Shown here one piece after another: positions 1-5,192 of a stretch of DNA of 6,347 nucleotides. The position numbers were made by a program, and so were the translations under genes. This DNA is from CAYLZN01 sp964387935 (GTDB taxonomy: Bacteria; Acidobacteriota; Vicinamibacteria; Vicinamibacterales; JAFNAJ01): assembly GCA_964387935.1 (NCBI GenBank), contig CAYLZN010000334.1, positions 1 to 6,347 of the forward strand, written 5' to 3'. The notes beneath the pieces were generated by a model. That model was not told where the DNA came from and did no database searches. It saw only the letters and a program-made list of their open reading frames with translations. Position 1 is the stretch's first letter, and every line of letters begins with the position of its first letter.

Positions 1-194
1 GCGATGACGGGTCGGTCGATGGCGACATCTCGTCGCCGCGCGTCGCGATTGCCGAGGGCGCGCATTTCCGCGGCAGCATCGACATGCAGAAGGCCGGGGT
101 GAAGGCCGGTGACGTGAAGACCTTCGAGCCGAAGGTGGAAGCGAAGCCCGTGCCTGCGGCCGCACCGGCGGTCGCTGCGCAGGCCAAGGCCTGA
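1..194 (+). CDS. Probable bactofilin (polymer-forming cytoskeletal protein), C-terminal fragment
   Basis: Only the last 63 codons are in the window. The frame begins at base 3 and ends with TGA at 192-194, and the 5' end is cut by the window edge. The translation contains GDISSPRVAIAEGAHFRGSIDM, which fits the last turns of a bactofilin beta-helix: short strands with a 'pRv.i.eGA.f.Gsi.m' pattern. It is followed by a disordered tail rich in Ala, Pro, Lys and Val that ends QAKA. Bactofilins are small proteins that polymerise without nucleotide into filaments, often at the inner face of the membrane, and act in cell shape, stalk or polar organisation. The family call rests on about 22 diagnostic residues plus the typical low-complexity tail, so it is probable and not certain. 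The next gene starts 19 nt downstream on the same strand, which suggests a shared transcript. No start site, promoter or N-terminus can be judged. Confidence 0.72.
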   Translation, partial: DDGSVDGDISSPRVAIAEGAHFRGSIDMQKAGVKAGDVKTFEPKVEAKPVPAAAPAVAAQAKA

Positions 195-200
195 TCAGCT

Positions 201-206
201 CAGGAG
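201..206 (+). promoter_or_regulatory. Ribosome binding site deciding a GTG start
   Basis: CAGGAG lies 7 nt before the GTG at 214, between the stop of the upstream bactofilin-like gene and the methyltransferase-like gene. It is the only good Shine-Dalgarno match near that frame, so it supports GTG 214 over the later in-frame GTG at 268. Confidence 0.6.
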
Positions 207-213
207 TGCGGTC

Positions 214-828
214 GTGCTTGGCTGGGGCGCGCGGCAGCGGGGTGTCGACGGCGACGAGGCCGAGCGGGTGCTGCCGACGCGCGTCCTCGGACGCTTCCTG
301 CAGGCCATCTCCCTCCGGACGGCGCCGATGCTCATCGACCTCGGGGCCGTGGTGGGTTCGAACGTGACATTCCTCGGCGAGCAGCTTGGCTGCAAGCTGC
401 TCGTCGAGGACATCTTTGCGGACATCGAGCGCTTCGCGCAGGACGGGCGCACGGCCGACCTCCCGGCGTTCTTCGGCGAGCGCTTCAAGCAGAGCGACGG
501 GAGCGTGGACGGCATCCTCTGCTGGAACGTGTTCGACTTCCTCGAGAAGCCTGCGGCCAGGGCCCTCGGCGCGCAGCTGTCCCGGATCCTCGCGCCCGGC
601 GGGGCGCTCATGGGGTTTTTCGCCGCCACGCCCGACGCCGGGCGCACCCACTACACGCGTTTCGTGATCAAGGACGACAAGACCCTCGCCCATCGGCCGT
701 TTGGCCAGGCCAGGGCGCCCCAGGGCGTCCTGTCGAACCGCGACGTGGCGCTGCTGTTTCCCGATCTGAAGGTCAGCGACTCGTTCCTCCTCCTCAGTCA
801 CACCCGCGAAATCCTGTTCCGCAAGTAA
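214..828 (+). CDS. Class I methyltransferase-like protein with degenerate SAM loop, next to bactofilin
   Basis: A protein of 204 residues starting at GTG 214, with a Shine-Dalgarno sequence 7 nt upstream, and ending in TAA. The order of segments fits a Rossmann-type (class I) methyltransferase. Residues 39-54 form strand 1 and the loop (MLIDLGAVVGSNVTFL), and 62-68 form strand 2 with acidic residues E65 and D66. Residues 97-111 (SVDGILCWNVFDFLE) resemble the 'fD.i...dvl.hl' motif IV. Residues 126-136 (LAPGGALMGFF) resemble the usual 'LkPGG.l....' post-motif. Residues 188-204 look like the terminal strand pair. The glycine-rich loop is atypical: the usual D-x-G-x-G-x-G is D42-L-G44-A-V-V-G48, so the middle glycine is missing. 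The protein may therefore bind SAM weakly, bind another ligand, or be a non-catalytic relative. No signal peptide or membrane segment is seen, so it is probably cytoplasmic. It follows the bactofilin-like gene by 19 nt and likely shares its transcript. No substrate can be proposed. Confidence 0.68.
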   Translation: MLGWGARQRGVDGDEAERVLPTRVLGRFLQAISLRTAPMLIDLGAVVGSNVTFLGEQLGCKLLVEDIFADIERFAQDGRTADLPAFFGERFKQSDGSVDGILCWNVFDFLEKPAARALGAQLSRILAPGGALMGFFAATPDAGRTHYTRFVIKDDKTLAHRPFGQARAPQGVLSNRDVALLFPDLKVSDSFLLLSHTREILFRK

Positions 829-843
829 CGGCAGGTTGTCGGC

Positions 844-849
844 TATGAT
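844..849 (+). promoter_or_regulatory. Possible -10 element upstream of acyl-CoA dehydrogenase
   Basis: TATGAT matches the bacterial -10 consensus TATAAT at five of six positions. It lies in the 112-nt gap between the methyltransferase-like gene and the acyl-CoA dehydrogenase, about 92 nt before the ATG at 941. No convincing -35 box is visible at the normal distance; the sequence about 17 nt upstream reads GCAAGT and falls inside the preceding gene. A transcript starting near 856 would have a leader of about 85 nt. The call rests on one hexamer in a GC-rich background. Confidence 0.35.
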
Positions 850-852
850 GGA

Positions 853-896
853 GCGGCGCTGACGGACCGGCCGTCCGGCCCGGTCTGGGAAGCCGC
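853..896 (+). other. GC-rich inverted repeat in the leader before the acyl-CoA dehydrogenase
   Basis: Within the 829-940 intergenic stretch, CGGAC (863-867) and GTCCG (873-877) can pair around a five-base loop. Alternatively, GACCGG (865-870) can pair with CCGGTC (880-885). An outer pair, GCGGC (853-857) with GCCGC (892-896), could enclose either hairpin. There is no T-run after it, so it does not look like an intrinsic terminator. It could be a leader RNA structure, a binding site for a dimeric regulator, or chance in GC-rich DNA. Confidence 0.3.
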
Positions 897-925
897 CAGG
901 CGCGCCCCCAATTCATTCCCGCGCC

Positions 926-931
926 AGAGGA
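926..931 (+). promoter_or_regulatory. Ribosome binding site for the acyl-CoA dehydrogenase
   Basis: AGAGGA lies 9 nt before ATG 941. It is followed by an A-rich, GC-poor start to the coding region (codons for MIDLDLTEEQQ), as is common at efficient initiation sites, and this supports ATG 941 as the true start. Confidence 0.6.
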
Positions 932-940
932 CAACCAGCC

Positions 941-2158
941 ATGATTGACTTGGATCTGACAGAAGAACAGCAACTGCTGGAGCAGACCGTGCGCACATGG
1001 GGCGCCCGGGAGGTGACCCCGCGCATCCAGGACCTGGATCGCGAGCATCGGTTCGACCCGGCGATCCTGCCTCAGATGGCGGATCTCGGGTTGCTCGGCA
1101 TCTGCGTGCCCCAGGAGTACGGCGGGGCCGGCATGGATTACGTCTGCCTCGGCCTTGCCAGCGAGGAGCTCGAATACGTCGACACGTCGCTGCGCGTGAT
1201 CATGTCCGTGCATGTCGGCTTGAACTCGCTGTCGCTGCTGACCTGGGGTACCGAGGACCAGAAGCGCCGCTACCTCGTGCCGCAGGCGCAGGGCCGGAAG
1301 ATCGCGACGTTCGGGCTCACTGAGCCAGCCGCGGGCAGCGACGCGCGCGGCATTCAGACCGTCGCCATCCGGAAGGGCGACCGCTATGTGCTCTCGGGTG
1401 AGAAGATGTGGATTTCCCTGGCCGACGTGGCCGATCACTTCCTCGTGATCGCCTGGACCGATCAGGAGAAGAAGAAGCAGCGCGACACCTCTGGCCTCTC
1501 CGCGTTCATCGTCGAGCGGGCGTTCAAGGGGTTCTCGAGCGGGACGCTGAAGCACAAGTGGGGCATCCTGGCCGGCAACACGGGCTACTTCACGATGGAC
1601 GAGGTCGAGCTGCCGGTGGAGAATCTCTTGGGGCGCGAGGGCGAGGGCTTCAAGATCGCGATGTTCGCCCTGGACCAGGGACGCTTCACCGTCGCCGCCG
1701 GCGCGACGGGTCTCATCCGCGCCTGCCGCGACGCCAGCGTCAAGTACGCCCGCGAACGCAAGGCCTTCGGCGTCGAGATCGCCCAGCACCAGCTCGTGAA
1801 AGAAATGATCGCGCAGATGGAATCCGACTACCAGGCGGCCCGGCTGCTCTGGCTGAGGGCCGGCTGGCTCAAGAACGTGGGCCGTCGCAACACCCGGGAG
1901 TCGGGGCTCGCGAAGTGGTTTGCGACGGTGGCATCGGAGCGCGCCGCGGGCGATGCGGTCCAGATTCACGGCGCCAACGGCTACTCGGACGAGTATCCCG
2001 TGGGCCGCTTCTACCGCAACTGCAAGGGGGCCGTTATCTACGAGGGCACACGCGAGATCCACAAGCTCATGCAGGCCGACTACCTGCTCGGCTATCGGAA
2101 CGACCGGCCGACACGCTGCGAGCTGCCGCCGTTTGCCGGTTCGATGGCGCAGCCGTAG
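941..2158 (+). CDS. Acyl-CoA dehydrogenase (FAD-dependent)
   Basis: A complete protein of 405 residues, close to the usual 380-410 for the family. It oxidises an acyl-CoA to the trans-2-enoyl-CoA using bound FAD, and passes electrons to electron transfer flavoprotein in the cytoplasm. The N-terminal helical domain (about 1-115) includes VPQEYGGAG at 56-64. The middle beta domain (about 120-230) has the flavin-binding motif FGLTEPAAGSDA (124-135) and the WIS motif (157-159). The C-terminal helical domain has RERKAFG (271-277), QIHGANGY (341-348, the Q-x-x-G-x-x-G-Y flavin contact) and IYEGTREIHK (366-375), where E368 is the expected catalytic base in the short/medium-chain and glutaryl-CoA position. 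A short basic insertion (about 176-182, EKKKQRD) lies in a loop of the beta domain. Substrate chain length cannot be read from the sequence, and branched-chain or dicarboxylyl substrates remain possible. It is 18 nt upstream of glpX and probably co-transcribed with it. Confidence 0.96.
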   Translation: MIDLDLTEEQQLLEQTVRTWGAREVTPRIQDLDREHRFDPAILPQMADLGLLGICVPQEYGGAGMDYVCLGLASEELEYVDTSLRVIMSVHVGLNSLSLLTWGTEDQKRRYLVPQAQGRKIATFGLTEPAAGSDARGIQTVAIRKGDRYVLSGEKMWISLADVADHFLVIAWTDQEKKKQRDTSGLSAFIVERAFKGFSSGTLKHKWGILAGNTGYFTMDEVELPVENLLGREGEGFKIAMFALDQGRFTVAAGATGLIRACRDASVKYARERKAFGVEIAQHQLVKEMIAQMESDYQAARLLWLRAGWLKNVGRRNTRESGLAKWFATVASERAAGDAVQIHGANGYSDEYPVGRFYRNCKGAVIYEGTREIHKLMQADYLLGYRNDRPTRCELPPFAGSMAQP

Positions 2159-2166
2159 CGGCACCC

Positions 2167-2172
2167 GGGAGG
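2167..2172 (+). promoter_or_regulatory. Ribosome binding site for glpX
   Basis: GGGAGG lies 4 nt before ATG 2177, in the 18 nt between the acyl-CoA dehydrogenase stop and glpX. The spacing is slightly short, but the match is strong and it fixes the glpX start. There is no room for a separate promoter here, which supports co-transcription. Confidence 0.65.
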
Positions 2173-2176
2173 TCTC

Positions 2177-3160
2177 ATGGATTCCGATCTGTCTCTGCAC
2201 TTTCTCCGCGTGGTCGAGCAGGCCGCCATCGCGTGCGCGCACTCGATGGGGCAAGGCGACCGTCACAAGTCGGATCACGTCGCGGTCGAGGCCATGCGCG
2301 AGACCCTCGACACCGTCCCAATCGACGGCACGATCGTCATCGGCGAAGGGGAGCGTGACGAGGCGCCGATGCTGTACATCGGCGAGAAGCTCGGGCAGGC
2401 CGTGAAGGACTCCGGCCGGCCGTACCCGCAGATCGACATTGCGGTCGACCCGCTCGAGGGGACGAACCTGTGCGCAACCGGGGCGCCCAACGCCATCGCC
2501 GTCCTCGCGGCCTCCGAGCATGGCGGCCTGCTGCACGCACCGGACCTCTACATGGAGAAGATCGTGGTCGGGCCCGGCGCGAAACACGCGGTGTTCCTGG
2601 ACGCGCCGGTGTCCCACAACCTGCGGGGCATCGCCAAGTCGCTCGATCGCAAGGTCGAGGACCTGGTCGTCGTCGTCCTCGACCGTCCCCGTCACGAGAC
2701 GCTGATCCAGGAGATCCGGGCTGCCGGGGCGCGCATCCAGTTGATCCAGGACGGTGATCTGTCAGCCGGCATCTCCGCAGCGGTGTCCGGCACCGGCGTC
2801 CATGCCGTCATGGGCACGGGCGGCGCACCGGAGGGCGTCCTGTGTGCCGCGGCCATGCGATGTCTGAACGGGGAGATCTTCGCTCGGCTGGTCGTCACCA
2901 AGCCCGAACACGAGGAGCGATGCCGCCAGATGGGCGTGAGCGATTTCAAGAAGATCTACACGTCGGCGGAGCTCGCCTCCGGCCAGTCGGTCATCTTCGC
3001 CGCCACGGGCGTCACGGACGGAAGCCTCTTGAAGGGGGTGCGATTCTTCGGCGATGGCATCAGGACCACGTCCGTGGTCATGCAGAGCAATCCGCACCGC
3101 ATCCGCTTCGTGGATACGATCCACGTCCAGGGTGACGGCGACGAGCGTATCCGCTTCTGA
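2177..3160 (+). CDS. glpX: Fructose-1,6-bisphosphatase class II (GlpX)
   Basis: A complete protein of 327 residues, normal for GlpX (about 320-340). It hydrolyses fructose 1,6-bisphosphate to fructose 6-phosphate and phosphate, the irreversible step of gluconeogenesis, in the cytoplasm with divalent metal. The signature elements of this lithium-sensitive phosphatase-type fold are all present: D33 in the early KSDHVAVEAMR helix, IGEGERDEAPML (55-66) with the metal-binding acidic residues, DPLEGTNLCATGAPNAIAV (91-109) as the metal and phosphate site, and YMEKI (125-129). Further family blocks are QDGDLSAGI (191-199), GTGGAPEGVLCAAAMRC (213-229) and the closing ATGVTDGSLLKGVRF region (276-290). 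In some lineages GlpX also acts on sedoheptulose 1,7-bisphosphate. No Calvin-cycle gene is visible here, so gluconeogenesis is the simpler reading. It follows the acyl-CoA dehydrogenase by 18 nt. Its 3' end is overlapped by 29 nt by the likely transporter start, so the three genes probably form one operon. Confidence 0.96.
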   Translation: MDSDLSLHFLRVVEQAAIACAHSMGQGDRHKSDHVAVEAMRETLDTVPIDGTIVIGEGERDEAPMLYIGEKLGQAVKDSGRPYPQIDIAVDPLEGTNLCATGAPNAIAVLAASEHGGLLHAPDLYMEKIVVGPGAKHAVFLDAPVSHNLRGIAKSLDRKVEDLVVVVLDRPRHETLIQEIRAAGARIQLIQDGDLSAGISAAVSGTGVHAVMGTGGAPEGVLCAAAMRCLNGEIFARLVVTKPEHEERCRQMGVSDFKKIYTSAELASGQSVIFAATGVTDGSLLKGVRFFGDGIRTTSVVMQSNPHRIRFVDTIHVQGDGDERIRF

Positions 3161-4401
3161 CCCGCGACCCGTCGACGAGGCCGGTGCCGCGCCCGAGTTC
3201 CCGGGGTGGCGCCGGAACCTCGTGGCGATCACGGCCGCGGTGTTCATCGGCTTCACGGGCTTTACGCTCGTGATGCCGTTCCTGCCGCTCTATTTCGCGC
3301 AACTCGGTCTCACCGATGTCGGGGAGATCGCCGTCTGGTCCGGGATCAGCCTCGGCATCACGCCTGCCGTGACGGCGCTGGCGGCGCCGTTCTGGGGCCG
3401 CCTGGCCGACCGCTTCGGGCGGAAGGTCATGGTGGCACGCTCGCTCGGCAGCTTCGTCATCGTGATGAGCGCAATGGCCTACGTGACCGCGCCGTGGCAG
3501 GTGTTCGCGCTGCGCTTCGTGCAGGGCCTCTTCGCCGGATACGGGCCGCTCTCGCTCACGATGGCCGCCGACTCTTCGCCACCGGATCGGCTGGCGGCCT
3601 CCATCGGGATCGTGCAGTCCGCGCAGCGACTCGGGCCGGCGGTCGGGCCGGTCATCGGAGGCGCGATTGCGCAGGTCTTCGGGCTGCGGCGCGCGTTTCT
3701 CGTGTCGGCAGGCTTCTACCTCCTTGGCTTCCTGCTCGTGCTCTGCTTCTACCGGGAGGTGCGGCACCGCTTGGACGCCGCGCCCGAGGGGAGCGACCGG
3801 ATGTCGCTGCGCCAGGTGCTCCGGTTCGAGAACTTCGTGCTGCTGATGGGCGCGATCTTCGGGCTGCAGTTCGTCGATCGCAGCTTCGGGCCCGTGCTGC
3901 CGCTGCACCTTGCCGGGATGGGACTGCCGCTCGAACGCGTCCCGTTCGTGTCCGGCCTGATGTTCTCCCTGTCGGCGGGCGCCGGCGCGCTCGGGAACAC
4001 GTTGTGCGCGGTCTGGCTCAGGCGCGTGACCGCCAGCACAATCCTGCGGGCGGCGGCAGCCGTTGCCGCCATGGCCGCCCTGGCATTCGCCTTCGTGCCC
4101 CTCGTGGGCGTGCTGTACCTGGCCGCCACGCTGTTCGGCCTGGCCATCGGCAGCGGGCTCACCGCGGCCTATACGACCGGCGGCGCGGTCGTTCCGGCGT
4201 CGGCACGTGGCGCAGGATTCGGCGTCCTGTCGTCGGCCTACCTCGCGGCCCTCGCGATCAGTCCAGTAGTCGCCGGCCTCCTCGGTCACTTCTCTATCGT
4301 CGCCGTATTCGTCCTCGATGCCGTGGTGCTCGCCGCCGTGGGCATGGCGGTGGCACGGGTCATGGTCATCACGCGCGGGCGGACCGCGGCGCCGGCCACG
4401 G
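3132..4401 (+). CDS. Major facilitator superfamily transporter (drug/H+ antiporter-like), stop hidden in gap
   Basis: I read 423 codons from GTG 3132 to the assembly gap, with no stop visible. This is a proton-linked inner-membrane transporter with 12 predicted helices, at about 30-55, 67-88, 102-119, 122-144, 159-183, 188-207, 234-260, 272-295, 304-322, 325-350, 361-386 and 388-411. Motif A, GRLADRFGRK (89-98), sits in the loop between helices 2 and 3. GPAVGPVIGG (168-177) in helix 5 resembles motif C of drug/H+ antiporters. A hydrophilic loop (208-232) joins the two six-helix halves. Because all 12 helices precede the gap, the protein is nearly complete and the stop should lie in or just after the Ns. 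The first helix, with VMPFLPLYFAQLG, resembles the MdtG-like efflux branch, but the substrate is unknown. GTG 3132 overlaps glpX by 29 nt and has only a weak ribosome site. ATG 3054 would add 26 arginine- and serine-rich residues that look like out-of-frame glpX, so I rejected it. Confidence 0.92.
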
Positions 4402-4411
4402 NNNNNNNNNN
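4402..4411. other. Assembly gap (ten N)
   Basis: Ten undetermined bases immediately follow the last readable transporter codons. A round run of ten N is usually a scaffolding placeholder of unknown true length, so the distance and even the adjacency of the flanking sequence are not certain. The gap keeps a long reading frame open from 3054 to 5192, which merges the transporter and the TsaC-family protein. That fusion should not be believed, because TsaC has its own start at 4560 and the intervening translation is not protein-like. Confidence 0.95.
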
Positions 4412-4559
4412 TCGCCGACGGGCGGACGTCGCTTGTGCTTGTGCTTGCGCGCAGGTCTCAGACGCTTGTCTTCGTGGACGCCCCCAACCTGGCGCTGCAG
4501 CGGCACACGCGGGCGGGTCGGCCGGGCACGGCGCGTTCGACGGGCCATGGGCTGATCAT
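4412..4559 (+). other. Unassigned stretch between the gap and tsaC
   Basis: About 148 nt with no gene I recognise. It contains a short tandem repeat, GCTTGT twice then GCTTGC (4431-4448). One frame (from 4414) is open to a TGA at 4561-4563 that would overlap the tsaC ATG as ATGA. By my hand count its third-position G/C is 40 of 49 codons, against 36 of 47 and 28 of 49 in the other two frames, so the signal is not decisive. The translation is basic and matches no family I know (it includes TLVFVDAPNLALQRH). It may be the tail of a gene lost in the gap, or plain intergenic DNA. No terminator or convincing promoter is seen. Confidence 0.4.
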
Positions 4560-5192
4560 ATGACGAAGATCTGGCGGGTTTCTGCCGAGTCGTACGCGGC
4601 CAGCGTCGCGTCCGCGGTGGCGGTGCTCGAGGCGGGTGGCGTCATCGCGTATCCCACCGACACGCTGTACGGCCTGGGCGCCGATCCCTGGCAGCCGGAG
4701 GCGGTGGCGCGTGTGTTCGCGGTCAAGGAGCGCGAGACGAACGTCGCGCTGCCCCTGATCAGCGCTGACGTCGGGCAGGTGGAGCAGGCACTCGGGCGGC
4801 TGTCGCCGCTGGCTCGGCGCCTCGCGATGTCGTGCTGGCCAGGACCGCTCACGCTGATCCTGGCCGCGCCGGCCTCGTTGCCCCCGGCGGTGCTCGGGGG
4901 AGGCGCCACCGTGGCCGTCCGCGTGCCGGCCCACGACGTGGCTCGCGCGCTCGCCCGGAGGTTCGGGCGCCCCCTCATCGCCACGTCCGCGAATCTCTCT
5001 GGCCAGCCGGCCACCGACGACCCCGGTGTGGTGATCGCACGCCTCGGGTCTCACCTCGACGGCGTGCTGGACGCGGGGCGCACGCCCGGCGGCCCGCCCT
5101 CGACCATCGTGGACGTCACTGGCGACTCGCCGCACCTCGTTCGGCCCGGCGCCGTCCCGTGGGAGCGCGTGGTACAATCCACTCGCGCATGA
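4560..5192 (+). CDS. tsaC: L-threonylcarbamoyladenylate synthase (TsaC/YrdC/Sua5 family)
   Basis: A complete protein of 210 residues from ATG 4560. It makes threonylcarbamoyl-AMP from threonine, bicarbonate and ATP in the cytoplasm. This is the first step of the universal t6A37 modification of ANN-decoding tRNAs, which is completed by TsaB/TsaD/TsaE. The YrdC domain fills nearly the whole chain: GGVIAYPTDTLYGLGADP (26-43), K56-E-R58 followed by PLIS (65-68) as the K-x-R nucleotide site, SCWPGPLTLIL (91-101), VAVRVPAH (118-125), PLIATSANLSGQPA (138-151) and STIVDVT (181-187). The length is that of the short single-domain form (TsaC/YrdC/YwlC); the extra C-terminal domain of long Sua5 proteins is absent. 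No strong ribosome site precedes ATG 4560, which might reflect coupling to an upstream frame ending in the overlapping TGA. The stop overlaps the hflX start as ATGA. The partner genes tsaB, tsaD and tsaE are not in the window. Confidence 0.95.
   Translation: MTKIWRVSAESYAASVASAVAVLEAGGVIAYPTDTLYGLGADPWQPEAVARVFAVKERETNVALPLISADVGQVEQALGRLSPLARRLAMSCWPGPLTLILAAPASLPPAVLGGGATVAVRVPAHDVARALARRFGRPLIATSANLSGQPATDDPGVVIARLGSHLDGVLDAGRTPGGPPSTIVDVTGDSPHLVRPGAVPWERVVQSTRA
5173..5178 (+). promoter_or_regulatory. Possible -10 element just before hflX, inside tsaC
   Basis: TACAAT matches the -10 consensus at five of six positions, in an otherwise GC-rich context. It lies 10 nt before the hflX ATG at 5189. 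A transcript from it would begin around 5185-5187 and be leaderless or nearly so. No -35 match is seen at 17 nt. It encodes part of tsaC (codons near VVQST), so it could be chance. Confidence 0.3.

Noticed and set aside
1408..2358. A 316-codon + strand frame crossing from the acyl-CoA dehydrogenase into glpX
   Set aside because: It is out of frame with both genes, arginine-rich, and without domain signal. The dehydrogenase catalytic motif and the glpX start are in other frames.
794..2695. A 633-codon open frame on the - strand opposite the acyl-CoA dehydrogenase and glpX
   Set aside because: It lies exactly antisense to two strongly supported genes. Its translation is rich in Arg, His, Gly and Val with no recognisable domain, as expected for the shadow of GC-biased codons.
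3078..4289. A 403-codon open frame on the - strand opposite the transporter
   Set aside because: The translation is dominated by Arg, Glu, Gln, His and Gly, the typical antisense image of membrane-protein codons. No ribosome site or domain supports it.
4431..4448. Short tandem hexamer repeat (GCTTGT, GCTTGT, GCTTGC) as a possible repeat array
   Set aside because: Only three units over 18 nt, with no wider array, so this is too small to call a repeat element or CRISPR.
3054..5192. A 712-residue transporter-TsaC fusion protein
   Set aside because: It is held open only by the ten N. The linker translation has poor codon character, and each half matches a complete stand-alone family.
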